Part shown: positions 36,359-48,175 of the stretch, piece after piece
Position numbering within the stretch: the first letter of the stretch is position 1
How the letters are laid out: each line of letters begins with the position of its first letter
NCBI GenBank assembly: GCA_033032865.1
Contig: JAWHQI010000262.1
Span: forward strand, 1,240,001 to 1,304,000
Origin: Dactylorhiza incarnata
Lineage: Eukaryota > Streptophyta > Magnoliopsida > Asparagales > Orchidaceae
Reading direction: 5' to 3'
DNA length: 64,000 bases
The notes under the pieces: generated by a model
What the model was told of the DNA's origin: nothing
The model's database searches: none
Seen by the model: only the letters and a program-made list of their open reading frames with translations
Made by a program: the position numbers and the translations under genes

Positions 36359-36420
36359 GATACAGTCTTTACTGTTTATACACCTATTTTAATTTTCATG
36401 CTAACTTGTTGGCGGCGTAG
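36348..36420 (+). other. Candidate intron between TEK1 gag and pol (73 nt)
   Basis: Exon ...GTGACAG, donor GTACAATTTAAG; branch-like CTAAC at 36401-36405; acceptor GGCGGCGTAG; exon GCTATGTAAATG. Removing it joins VVT to [20 protein letters not shown], the normal Gag-to-protease transition of this lineage, in one frame. The 73 nt are AT-rich between GC-rich exons and contain in-frame stops. Confidence 0.75.
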
Positions 36421-39400
36421 GCTATGTAAATGTTTTAGGCGTCCCTGCGAGAGCGCTTTTCGATACTGGGGCTTCGCACTCCTTCTTATCGTCGGACTTC
36501 GTCCAACGTATTGGTGCGCCGTCGATTGCTTCTGCAGATGGACTGGAGGTCCTACTGCCGAATGGATATTCGATGCGTGTGGAGAGGAGTTGTTGCGTAA
36601 AGGTTCTAGTTGGTAGTCGGGAGTATGACCTGAAGGCATCGTTACTCCCCCTGGTTGAGTTCGATGTTATCTTCGGTATGGACTGGCTGTCGGAGCAGCG
36701 TGCGTGTATCGATTGCACCACCAAGGAGGTCAGGTTTGGGCAGGGTGCCGATCGGGAGACGGTCTTTGCGGGCATGCGTGGATCGAGAAAGATGCTGATG
36801 TCTGCTCTCCAGGTGTCCAAGGCAATGCGACAGGGAGCAGAGTTATTCTTTGCTCTTGTGGAGGCTTCAACGCCGAGGCCCAGCCTAGCGGATGTTCCGG
36901 TAGTAGCAGAGTTCCCCGATGTGTTCCCGAGCGAGCTCCCCGGTGCTCCACCGCAGCGGGAGATAGATTTAACGATTGAGTTGGTGCCAGGCGCTAAGCC
37001 TGTGGCCCACTCGCCGTATCGTATGGCTCCGAAAGAGTTGGCGGAGTTGAAGCTGCAGTTGCAGGAGCTGCTTGAGCAGGGCTACGTGCGTCCGAGTTCC
37101 TCACCTTGGAGTGCACCGGTCCTCTTTGTCAAAAAGAAGGACGGTAGACTATGGCTTTGCATCGACTATCGGGAGCTGAACAAGCTGACGGAGAAGAACA
37201 AGTATCCTCTTCCGAGGATAGATGATTTGTTCGACTAGCTCGTTGGTTCGACAGTATACTCGAAGCTGGACTTGAAGTTCGGCTATTATCAGGTGCGGAT
37301 CAGGGAGTGCGATATCCCGAAGACTGCCTTCAGTACGAGGTACGGGCAGTATGAGTTCACCGTGATGCCGTTTGGGTTGTCTTATGCGCCTTTAGTGTTT
37401 ATGGACTTGATGCACCGGACTTTCCGAGAGTACCTCGACCGGTTTGTGGTCGTCTTCCTGGATGACATACTAGTCTACTCTTAGTCCGCGGAGGAGCACG
37501 GTGACCACCTGCGAGTAGTTTTGGAGGTTCTGAGGAGGAACCAGTTGTATGCCAAGCTCTCGAAGTGCGAGTTCTGGCTTCCTTCTGTGGCGTTCTTGGG
37601 CCATGTGGTTAGGGGTTCGGGTGTGGCGGTAGATCCGGTGAAGGTTTCGGCCATCAGGGAGTGGCCTGTCCTTTCTTATGTAGCGGAGGTCCGTAGCTTC
37701 CTCGGGCTGGCCGGTTATTACAGGCGCTTCGTGGAGAACTTCTCCCGGATCGCGCTGCCTCTTACGACGCTGACACGGAAGATGCAGGAGTTCATTTGGA
37801 CGCCCGCGTGTGCGCAGGCTTTCGAGGAGTTGAAGCGGGGGCTTGCGACGGCTCCGATCTTATGTTTGCCTTGCGGCACGGAGGGCTACGAGATCTACAC
37901 CGACGCTTCTGGGAGCGGCCTTGGCTGCGTTCTGCAGCAGCATGGCAAGGTTATAGCATATGGCTCTTGCCAGCTGAAGGTGCACGAGCGGAACTATCCG
38001 GTCCACGACTTGGAGTTGGTGGCCATGATATTTGCCCTGAAGCTTTGGCGGCATTATGTGTATGGCTTGAAGTTCAACATCTTCACGGACCATCAGAGCC
38101 TGAAGTACCTTCTGACGCAGACAGGGCTGAATATGCGGCAGCAGAGGTGGATGGAGTTCCTGGGGGACTTCACCTTCGAGATCCACTACACTCCCGGGAA
38201 GGGGAATGTTGTTGCGGATGCACTCAGTCGCAGGGCTCCAGCGCAGGCCAACTGGATTCAGATGCATGATGAGCACCTGATACGTGACCTGGAGGCCTTG
38301 GGTATTTCTTGCGTAGGGAAGAGGAGCAGTGTCGGTTCCTGTTTGAGTTGGACTGAGGTGCAGTATGACCTCGCAGATAGAGTCCGCCGGGCTTTTGAAC
38401 TCGATCCGAGTTTGAAGCGCTACGCGGAGGATGCTGGTGGTGGGCCGGATGCCCAGTTTCAGGTTTGAGATGGATTGCTGTGGAGAGGCGACCGTTTGTG
38501 CGTCCCCAAGGTGGGTGAGCTGCGCGATGAGTTGATGTACGAGGCGCATCGTACCAAGTACTCAGTTCATCCGGGGAGCACGAAGATGTACAAGGACATG
38601 AAGGTCCTTTTTTGGTGGCCGGGTATGAAGAGGGACATCGCTCACTACGTGGCCAAGTGCCACGCTTGTGCGCTAGTGAAGGCGGAATGTCAGAAGCCCG
38701 GTGGCTTTTTGCAGTCATTGCCTGTTCCGGAGTGGAAGTTTGATGACATTTCCATGGATTTCGTGCATGGGATGCCGAGATCGCAGTGCGGGAACGATGC
38801 CATCTGGGTAGTTGTAGACCGGCTGACAAAGGTGGCGCACTTTATCACCAACCGGAGGGATGACTCAGTGGAGAAATTGGCGAAGTTGTATGTTGATACT
38901 ATAGTGCGACTACACGGTGTGCCCCGTAGCATCGTCAGTGATCGTGATGGACGCTTTACTTCGAGCGACTGGAGGCTAGTCAACCGTCTTTTGGGTATGG
39001 AGCTGCAGTTAAGCACGGCCTTTCATCCTCAGACGGATGATCAAACTGAGCGTACCAACAGGACGATGGAAGACATGCTCCGGATGTGCGTCCTGGATTT
39101 TGGCAAGGGTGGGAAGATCACCTCTTTCTTGTTGAGTTCGCGTACAACAACAGCTATCAGGCGAGTATTCAGATGGCGCCTTTCGAGGCCCTCTATGACA
39201 GGAAGTGCCGCACTCCCTTAGCTTGGGCGGAAACGGGCGAGACGAAGCTCTTCAAGAGGAAAGACGTCGAAGAGGCAACTTCGACGGTGCGTTTGATCCG
39301 GGAGAGGCTTTTGGTTGCGCAGGATAGGCAGGCGAAGTACTATAATGGGAAGCACCGCGACGTCCAGTTCGCCGTTGGCGATTGGGTTTACTTGAAGATC

Positions 39401-39793
39401 AGGCCATTCAAGGGCATGTCCAGGATTCGGCGCTTGAAAAAGCTGAGACCGAGATACCTTGGACCTTTTGAGATCATCGAGCGGGTCGGCAAGGCGGCTT
39501 ATAGGCTTGCGCTATCGGCGGAACTGAGCGGGCTACACGATGTATTCCACATCTCCGTGTTGCGGAAGGCAGTGCAGGAGCCTACGCAGGTGGTCGCGGT
39601 GGATCAGGTGCCCGTGGATAGTGGGCTTAAGACGGCGGTCAGGCCTGTTAGCATCGAGGAAGCTGAGGTACGTCAGTTGCGGAACAGGGCGATCTGTATG
39701 GTAAAGGTCCATTGGGACAACTGCGGTCGCGAGGAGCTCTCATGGGAGCGTGAGCAGACCATGATGGAGGAGTTCCCCGAGCTGTTTCGGTGA
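36421..39793 (+). pseudogene. TEK1 Pol (protease-RT-RNase H-integrase-chromodomain), broken
   Basis: Frame begins at the acceptor. Protease FDTGASHSF (36459-36485); RT from about 37000 with FLDD (37455-37466); RNase H ([10 protein letters not shown], about 37896-37925; DALSRR near 38220); integrase with zinc region (38550-38670), MDFVHG, SDRDGRF and the HPQTDDQTER block; C-terminal chromodomain-like segment (QLRNRAICMVKVHWDNCG to WEREQTMMEEFPELF, about 39673-39790), which would steer integration to marked chromatin. Breaks: TAG 37236 and TAG 37482 (sites where the family usually has Gln), TGA 38466 (Arg expected), and a 1-nt loss near 39108 before the WEDHLFLVEFAYN block. Integrase Asp and Glu residues remain. 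The final stop is TGA 39791. So it is recently active in age terms but now unable to make a full Pol. Confidence 0.92.
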
Positions 39794-39877
39794 CGTTTAT
39801 CTCTTTTTCCCCCTTTGTGTAAAGACTTTTTGATATATATATTTATATATGCGTGTTTTTATAAATTTCTTTATAAG

Positions 39878-41456
39878 GAGGGGAGGGTTGTAAGACCCCA
39901 AATCAGAAAATTCAGAATTCTGGAATCCAGAGCTGTCGCCGGGGATAGTGGTTGTCGCCCGGGCGATAGCACTCTATTGAGAAGGTTCTGCCGTGAGCTG
40001 TCGGACGGCGTTGAGTGGTCAATGTCGGTTCTTATCGCTGTCGCCAGGGCGACAGCGGCTGTCGCCGGGCGACAGCTCAAAGTTGGACTTTGTGGCCGAA
40101 ATCAAGGGCATTGATTGCACTTTGAATTTGGGGGCTGGTTTTGGCTTGGGAGGCTCGGTGGCAGCATAGAAGGCTGAAATCCTCTTCTTCTTCATTATTT
40201 TCCTTAAGGGTTCTTAAGAGAGAGAGAGAGAGAAGAGCTTGGAGAAGAAGGAGAAATAGTAAACCCTAGCTTAGAGCTTGGGTTTGGAGGAGCTACACTC
40301 ATCCAATCACTTCAACATTGGTGGCTACGCATAGAGGAGGGCAAGGCACTCCTTTCCATCCGTGCCAAAAGTCGAGTCATGGGCTCAAAGCGGCGTTTAA
40401 GGTTAACGAACACTTCTAACCCCATTTGGACATGTTCTAGTCCTTTCCCATGCATCGTTGAGGCACCTACCCAAAAGGGTGAGGTCGTGGCCTCTGACGC
40501 GTCGATTTGTGCTATCCCCATCAAAGCTTGCATTCATGTAGAGTCCATGCGTGAGATCGACATAGGCGCGCTGTGTGAAGCCCATCCGAGACGGTTCGTC
40601 CGGATTGGTGATACTTTTTAGGTATTGTGCGTGCCGGGGAAAAACCCCGTGTTGTTATACTTGCCTCGTAGGGCTAGAGGGTGCTACTGCATGCGCAACA
40701 ACGCTCGGGGGTGTGCCCCGGGGAGCACCCGAAGTTAAAAGGCAGAAATGTAGTTCTGTCCAGCTGTCGCTGGCGCGACAGTGACTGTCGCCTGGGCGAC
40801 AGCTCCCCAGAATTAGGTTCTGGTGAATTTGGGTGTTCTGAGGCAGTGGGAGTGCTCCTGCATGTGCAACAACGCCTGGGGGTGTGCCCCGGGAAGCACC
40901 CACAGCTAGAAGCCAAATTAGGGTTTTGTGCACTGTCGCTGGCGACAGTGAATGTCGCCAGGGCGATAGCTTCCCATATTGAGTTCTGGTGATGTTGTTG
41001 TGCCCACCTATTGAGGGGACCTGAGGCCGGTGTACCCGACCTGTGGGGGTGTCCTGGTGGATGACTTAGCGGCCCGTGGAGCCGACTAATTGAGAATACC
41101 TGGGCTGAAGGGACGCCATACCCGCTTTTCGTGTTGTACAACGAGAGCTGTGAACAACGGGCATTTGGTGAACCTGAAACCGCACCATTGCAGCACCTGA
41201 TTAGTAAGTCTCAGACAGCATGTCGGGAGGCAATGGGACAGAGTCTTCGGACTACGTTATGTTCACAATTAAAGCACGGGGGAGCCCTGGTATTCGGGCC
41301 GCCGACTTTAGCCTCGAAGGGCAAAGCCATCAAGAGTGGATGGTGGTGGAAGGTGTAGTACACCAAAGAGTGCCTAAGTGCACGAGACGTGGAGGCCATT
41401 CCCACGTTTGTGTTGTTGCATATGTATGAAATGCTGTGGGCTCGTCTAGTCGCACT

Positions 41457-41499
<43 letters not shown>

Positions 41500-42008
41500 T
41501 TGAGACTGTTTTGCAGGGACGTTTAGAACTGCCACCCCCTCGAAGGCGTGGGGTCGTTATAACTTGGTCAGCTTTAGCTGACCGTTGCCCTATTTTGCCA
41601 CCGTCTTTGGTGGGCTTGTTGTACAAAAGCTGGACCGAGCGGGACCTTGGCGGGCTGAAGCCCCTGCGCTGCTGCGGCCCCTGAAGGCCTTTTGTCCTTT
41701 CTTCTGTTTTCATGTATGGTCGGCCTGCGCGCCGATGTTGGTAAACTGTAAGGCCGTCGTTCCTCTTTTGTGTGTTGTAAAACATTTTATTCCAAGTTAA
41801 TATAAGTGGACATACCCGAGTTTGGTTCTTGTGGTTTATAATTCTGTCTCTCTCTTTTACTTCCGCATAGAATGCTCTGAGTTAGGCTTCGTGGTATAGT
41901 GTCGTTGGATATTCAATTAAGTGACGTTTCCGTTTGTTTTGTAGTATATGGCGTGGGGCCCCGGCCGGACCTTCTGCTATATGCTTCTTAACAGATGGGG
42001 GTGTTAAA
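39878..42008 (+). repeat. TEK1 polypurine tract and 3' LTR (2,120 bp from 39889)
   Basis: GGAGGGGAGGGT (39878-39888) precedes TGTAAGACCCC. The palindromic words recur (40038-40077 and later). The TA run is longer (41459-41494) than in the 5' LTR and explains most of the 17-bp length gap. By eye about 9 differences in the first 170 bases. Confidence 0.93.
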
Positions 42009-44241
42009 CAAACACTAGACAAAACTCACCCTAGCATTCTATCCCCCAGTGCCTCGCAAGGCCCCACTGGAACCCTCCCCAGTTAAGGACAAGACATGAC
42101 TTAGATATTTGGTTATCTAATGTCTACAACCCTACACCCCCGCTATGGTGAGATATGAAGTCATGGATACTAAATTTTTGGAAACATTTAAGCATTTTAA
42201 ATCTAATTAGAATTTCATAGCCAATGGGTTTATATTTATATTTGAATATTAAAAGAAATTCACAGAGCTAATTTGAAATCCATTAATAAATCAGAGTTTT
42301 ATTACAATATTTTCATGTTTAGAGCAACGAATATAAAGTTTACCAAGCAAGTCTGCCACTTATTAAAAGAAAGGAACTTTAAGATTCAAGTGACAATGCT
42401 CACACAAGAACAAACTTTAAATATGCATGAAAGCGCAAGGTAAAAACAATTATATGGTTATGATGTGGAAGACTTATAGAAATACAAGAGAACATCTTAT
42501 AAACATGACGATTCATAAGAAGATATATGAGTTAAATTTCGAAAATGAAGATGTTTTTGTAAATCAATTTGCATTTAAAATCTTTAAGTTAGACAATAAT
42601 GTAACCAAGCATGAAATAATGTTTTCAAAAAGAGATTACTACAACGTTATATTAATTCACAAATTCAAAACATACAAAACATTGTAGAGAGCATGCTAGG
42701 TTATCTAGTGCATTTATATAAATAAAGAGAGTATAGAATTTTAGCATTGGGATCCAATACTCATGAGAAGAAGTGTTATGGAAGATAATAATGTGCACAT
42801 AAGTGTATTTTAAATTGAGTTAACAAATGATTTAATAAAAAATACAAGACAAATGTAGAGTAAAGTGCACAATAAAACACAAATGATTTTACTTCCACAC
42901 ATTTTAATGCACAAAGAAAATGTACAACTACCAAGGTGCTTTGCACACACAATGCTCATTAAGACTTATCAGGGTGCAAAGTAATGTTTGGGGGATCACA
43001 CAATTTATTTTTCAATATATATTTTTTTGTGATCCAGTGTACTAAAGAATAAGTGGTGTAAAAATGAGGGTTTGCACAAGACACTTTACTAATCTTTCCA
43101 AGGTGCTCAACCTCACAACGCTTATTAAGACTTATCAGGAGGTTCAAGTAGTGCTTGGTGGAGTTATCTTTGTCAATTTATTTCATGATTTTTTTTGTGT
43201 ACAACGTTCTCCGATTACACTTACTTTGAAAACCAATTGAATTATGAATATACAACCACTTTTCTTAATTTTTAAGAGTGCAAGTAAATGTATTGTAGAT
43301 AAAACACTTGCGCAAATTTTAATTCATTGTACAATTACAATACACAAGCAAGCATTCTTAGATTATAAGAATATGTAAACTTTGCCAAAATAAGTGAGTG
43401 AATGAGTATCATTATCAACCATAAAACATTTACTCATACTTAGAGGAATGCTAAGCTTAGTTCTACACAACTTTTACAATACAATTTTATGCACAAATGA
43501 GTAGATATATCAAAGCATGATAAAAACAATGTTCAACGTAGTTTGAAGGAATGAATTGTAACATTGTAGAAGGTCTAAATGATGGGTTAAATCATGCTTG
43601 ATTTTCAATGAAGTCCATACAGTATTTTTGATATTTTGAAGAATAATGTTAATTTAAAGTTTGAACTCATAAGAGTGATCTTGGACTTCCCAAGGACTAC
43701 CCTGTGAGGGGTTCGCCCGGTACTAGGAGATGTGATAATATGATAGCCCAAATCTCCCTTTCGCAAGATACATGTAAATAGAAAATGTAAGTTCAAAAAA
43801 TACTTGTTCATACTTGTTTTTGTTTTGTATTTTTGTATTTCATTTTTGCATATAGAAATAGAATTCAAACAACTAACAAAAATAAGGAAGTAAGACAATA
43901 TTTTTTGTAATTTGGCTTTTGTAATTTTGTATTTTAATTTTTCAAAATATTAATTATAGGCATAGATGCAAAAATGAGTAGTACATATAAAATAATCTAT
44001 TTTTAGTGATTTTTTAGAATTTTAAAAATCCAAAAAATCGGATACTTGAGCTAGCACCGGCGTTAGGTCCTAGCGTCTGCGTTAGCTCACAAAGAGTGCT
44101 TATTTTAATCATATAGCCTAGATTTTCTTCGATTTTGCTTCTGATTATGCTTAATTATGTTTGTGTAATGTAAGGCATGTCTAATGAAGTGAAGAGTCCA
44201 GAAGAAATCACAAAAAGTTGCGGAAGTTAAAATTTTAGTAC
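42009..44241 (-). other. SIR unit 2, middle internal part: AT-rich, no gene
   Basis: Continues unit 2 after TEK1 and carries the empty site of TAT1 (CCATACAGTATTTTTG, 43616-43631). The paired-hairpin modules recur near 42930-43230. A segment at 44036-44180 is not present at the same point of unit 1 (compare 28320-28335), so unit 1 has a deletion there or unit 2 an insertion. No gene seen. Confidence 0.75.
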
Positions 44242-44246
44242 ATGGG

Positions 44247-45165
44247 TGTACAACCCTCATATTTCTCGAATCGGTGTGACCCGACCCGGACGAAGCCTGG
44301 GTAGCGAGCGAGCAAAATCCTAAACCGCGAAAGAGGCCACGGAAGGAGTGGGAGAATTTCTCCCACTCATCCGGGCGAGTGGGAGGGGCCCTCCCACTCG
44401 CCGGGCGAGTGGGAGCAGCCCTCCCACTCGCCGAGCGAGTGAGAGGGGCCTCCCACTCGCCGGGCGAGTGGGAGCAGCCCTCCCACTCGCCGAGCGAGTG
44501 GGAGGGGCCTCCCACTCGCCGGGCGAGTGGGAGAAGCCCTCCCACTCGCCGAGCGAGTGGGAGGGGCCTCCCACTCGCCGAGCGAGTGGGAGAGGCCTCC
44601 CACTCGCCGCCTCCTTTGGGCGAGTGAGAGGGATCCCCCCACTCGCCCGGTGTAGGTAGGGAGGTCAGTATGACCTCCCGCGAGGGGGGGGGGGGGATGG
44701 ACACCTCGAGTCCCACTCGCCCCCCCTCACGCGTGATCGATGGCAGTCATGGTTGGACTGCGGATAGCTGGATTTTTGCTATTCGCAGTCCATTTTTGGG
44801 AAAGTCTATAAATAGACCCCCATGGGCACCTTGGGAAGGGTTGGTTCCTACCCCCTCTCTCGCGTGTGAGCAAGCACTACCCCTCCCCTCCCCCTTGACG
44901 TTGAAGGTGGTCGGTGAGGGGTTCCTTAGTGCCCTCCAAGGTGCCCAGGCTCAGCATTGGCTTGGGAGGGGAAGCGCTCTAAGATCTTCCGGGTATGTGG
45001 TGGGACCTCCGCGCTGCAGCTTAAGGGGTCCATTTGTGGATTCAAGTGTTCAATAAGTCCAAGTCTTTCAGTTCTTAGTGACCGGTCAAGGGTCTAGGCT
45101 TAGAACAAGTAAGTGTTAGTCGCAACCCCCTTTCGAACGCTGAAGTCGGGAAACTGGTTTCAACA
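44247..45165 (+). repeat. TAT2 5' LTR (919 bp) with palindrome array
   Basis: TGTACAACCC to TTTCAACA; TATAAATA at 44807-44814. From about 44368 to 44610 it holds tandem units of about 31 bp, each a near-perfect palindrome of CTCCCACTCGCC and GGCGAGTGGGAG; 44391-44415 is a perfect 25-mer with 12-nt arms. Seven such units follow the first; the 3' LTR has three. The palindromes make long ORFs on both strands that are not genes. Confidence 0.93.
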
Positions 45166-45220
45166 TTCTGGTGCGGTGAGCGTGGAAGCGACTAGTTCGG
45201 AAACCTCTGAGCCAAGTCCC

Positions 45221-47296
45221 ATGGCTGGAAGCGATGAGTTGGGAGACCCGCCTCCGCCTTGCGAGTATGTGAAGAAGAGCGACTTCGACGAATTCAGCAA
45301 GAAGATCCTGGAGTTCATGCAGGCCATGTCCTCCGCTCGCGGCGAGTGCTCAACACCGCCTGCACCTAGGATCTCCTCACTCCCCCTAGTAGAAGTAAGG
45401 AACAGCCAGCAAGGGAGGGAACCAGCCTCGGAGGAAGGCTTAAGTCTCCAAGCACGGGTGCTTTTCAATAGTTCACCCCGGACCAGCTGCCCAGGCGGGG
45501 AGGCGATGGGAACACCTCCCCTCAACCAAGAAGAATGGAGGAGCCCTTTCTGCGAGCTGGTCATGTCAGCTCCCGTTCCGGATGGGTTCCGCAATCCCGC
45601 CATGTCCTACAACGAGGGGGATAGCGATCCACTCCAACATCTCCAGTGGTTCGAGGACATGACCTCAATCAGGCAAATGTCGGATGCCTTCATGTGCAGG
45701 CTTTTCGCCGTCTCATTCCAGGGAAAGGCGAGGGATTGGTTCCACTCGCTCCCGACAGGAACAATCTTCCGTTTCGAAGATCTGCGCCGAAGTTTCTTGT
45801 TGAGGTTCTCTACCTCGAAGAAGAGGAGAAAGAGTATGGAAGCCTTGTTCGCAGTCAGGCAGAAGCCAGGGGAGTCATTGGCTGACTACATGGATAGGTT
45901 CCAAGCGGAGGTCCTCCTTGTCATCGAAGTGCCCGGACACACCCTGCAGCTGGCTTTCAGCCTTGGGCTGCAGCCGGGGCTGTTCCGGATGAGTCTAACT
46001 CGGGACCCTCCGTTGTCTTTCGAGGAGTTAATGAAGCGTGCCGATCGCGAAACCGAGGTTGAAGCTACTAATCAGGAGTTCGTGGCTAGGTTAGCCGAGG
46101 TAACAGAGGAGGAAAGGAAAGAGCGTGGAGGAAGAAAGAAGGAGGAAGTGAAGAGTCAGGGACAACAGGGACCTCCCGTTGGGCAGGAGCAAGGCTGGAA
46201 GTCGCAACCGACAGCCGCCCGACCAGCTTGGAGGTCACAGGTTGGTCCCCCTCAAGGCCAAGGAAGGGGCCACTTCCAGGGAGGAGGAGGCTATCAGGGG
46301 AGGCACGGGCGGTTCCACCCAGCAGGATGGCAATAGGGCCCGGGGCCGCTGCAAGTCCAACCCCTGCAAGCCATGGCCATAGGTCGGAAGAGAAGCGGAA
46401 GGAAGAGGGGACGTTGGGAGAAGCAGGGGGGCGAGCTGGCGCTGCTATACTGTGACTTCCACCAGCAGGAGGGTCACGCGACCGCGGCTTGCCCCGAGTT
46501 CCTCGAGATGAGGGAAGAAGGAAGAGCCCCAGCAGGGGGGAAGCAGCTGTTCCTGGAAGGACCTCGGAGAGTGGAAAAGGGGAAGAGCAAAGAGGAGGAT
46601 GATCCATGCGAAGAAAGGGTCGATATAGGGGCCCTGGGAGGGATCGGGGTCATCCACGGGGGAGCAGGCAAAGAGGCCACCCGGAAGGGGAGCCTCCATG
46701 CCATATACCGTCGGAGCATTGCCTCGACCTCCCGGTCCCCACCTCCGAGCGAGAAGATTACCTTCTCCATCCAAGACCTGCCGGCCAATGAGGATCCTTT
46801 CTGCGGCGCGCTAGTCATCAAGGCGGCGATCGAGAACTTCACCGTCTCCCGGATCTTAGTCGACAACGGGAGCTCGGTGAACGTGGTATTCAAGAAGGCC
46901 TTTGAAGGAATGAAGGTTGACGCCAAGCGAGTGCTAGCATCGGATGGGCCACTTTTCGGATTCTCCGGGGAGAGGAAGGAGGTGGAAGGGGGAGTCGAAC
47001 TCCTCGTCACCCTGGGGGGAACTTCAAAGAATTGCTGGTTCGTCATTGTGGACGCGCCGAGCAGTTACAACGCCATCTTTGGGCGTCCCCTCATCAGTGC
47101 GTACAAATGCGTGCCGTCCTCCTACCAATAGTGCTTGAAGTACAACTCCGGAAAGCTCCAAGTGAGAGTCAGGGGGGATCCCCGGGAGGCGCGCCAGTGC
47201 TACGTTACTGCGGTCAGCACAATCGGAAGGATGCAAGCAGGCGAAGAAGTGGAAGAAGCAATGGCAGGGATGGCTAAGGAGCAGGCAGCAGAATGA
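45221..47296 (+). pseudogene. TAT2 Gag-protease (no polymerase follows)
   Basis: One frame from ATG 45221 to TGA 47294, about 690 codons, broken by TAG 46334 and TAG 47129; both read as Gln codons changed by C to T. Seen: Gag (ARDWFHSLP near 45730, FRFEDLRRSFLLRFSTSKK, MEALFAVRQKPGESLADYMDRF), a knuckle variant C-x2-H-x4-H-x4-C (CDFHQQEGHATAAC, about 46450-46491) and a protease ILVDNGSSVNVVF (about 46855-46893), in which the usual DTG is DNG. The Thr-to-Asn change next to the catalytic Asp may impair cleavage. After the protease the frame ends with its own stop, so the polymerase loss is clean and not a late truncation. Confidence 0.88.
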
Positions 47297-47464
47297 GCCC
47301 AGAACGGGCGAGGTGTACGGAAGTGCCCAGGGAGGGGCGAGATGTAACGGCGTGCCCAAATAGGGGCGAAGTGTAGTGAAGTTCCCGGATAGGGGCGAGA
47401 TGTAAGGAGGGGCCCAGAAAAGGGCGAGGTGTAACAGGATGCCCAAAGGGGCGTAACGTAAGTA
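47297..47464 (+). repeat. Six short hairpin repeats after TAT2 protease
   Basis: Six units of about 30-40 bp, each GCCC, 4-6 varying bases, then GGGGCGAGRTGTA-like sequence: GCCCAGAACGGGC, GCCCAGGGAGGGGC, GCCCAAATAGGGGC, CCCGGATAGGGGC, GCCCAGAAAAGGGC, GCCCAAAGGGGC. Each can fold as a small GCCC/GGGC hairpin. Function unknown. Confidence 0.78.
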
Positions 47465-47607
47465 AGTTGTAATAGGTATGAACGATGAATGGGAAAGGGG
47501 TTCTGGAAGAATATCCAGGTTCAAAATCCCTGACTAGAGACCCTCCGTCGGGTTAAGTCATGTCGGTGGAGGGGGGACGTATCAGGTCAACTCTTGGCTT
47601 GGTGATT

Positions 47608-48175
47608 ATATTGGGAAGGCATTGAGTTCCTCCGCTCCCAGTTGAGCTAAGACTCCCAGGACATGGATGGGTACTTCCACCTCCAGTCAGATTGGGAAGG
47701 CGTTGAGTTCCTCCACACCTGGTTGAGCTAAGACTCCCAGGACGTGGATGGGTACTTCCACCTCCAGTCAGATTGGGAAGGCGTTGAGTTCCTCCGCACC
47801 CGGTTGAGCTAAGACTCCCAGGACATGGATGGGTACTTCCACCTCCAGTCAGATTGGGAAGGCGTTGAGTTCCTCCACACCCGGTTGAGCTAAGACTCCC
47901 AGGACGTGGATGGGTACTTCCACCTCCAGTTAGATTGGGAAGGCGTTGAGTTCCTCCGCACCCGGTTGAGCTAAGGCTCCCAGGACATGGATGGGTACTT
48001 CCACCTCTAGTTAGATTGGGAAGGCGTTGAGTTCCTCCACACCCGGTTGAGCTAAGACTCCCAGGACGTGGATGGGTACTTCCACCTCCAGTCAGATTGG
48101 GAAGGCGTTGAGTTCCTCCACACCCGGTTGAGCTAAGACTCCCAGGACGTGGATGGGTACTTCCACCTCCAATCG
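47608..48175 (+). repeat. Seven-copy 81-bp tandem repeat in TAT2
   Basis: GATTGGGAAGGCGTTGAG starts at 47690, 47771, 47852, 47933, 48014 and 48095, with a variant copy from 47608. Two marker sites alternate between copies (CGCACCC with ACATGG, CACACCC with ACGTGG) over copies 1-6, which suggests growth by a 162-bp dimer. The region 48176-48765 after it is non-coding and I see nothing further in it. Confidence 0.88.

Larger units (their letters stand above)
32897..42008 (+). mobile_element. TEK1: complete Ty3/gypsy Tekay/Del chromovirus (9.1 kb)
   Basis: Flanked by CAAAC (32892-32896 and 42009-42013); the empty site in unit 1 reads ATGCAAACACTAG (12619-12631). Long LTRs (2,103 and 2,120 bp). 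Order gag, protease, RT, RNase H, integrase, chromodomain. The 3' LTR end reads TTAAA where the 5' LTR has TTACA, a point change in the terminal CA. Confidence 0.95.

Noticed and set aside
44105..44716. Long ORFs on both strands with repeated MGGPSHSLGEWE-like peptides
   Set aside because: They come from the 31-bp palindromic LTR array, which is open in several frames at once; unit number differs between LTRs and no start context or family match is seen.
47608..48175. CRISPR-like array
   Set aside because: Repeats are directly joined 81-bp units with no unique spacers, and the window is plant nuclear DNA.
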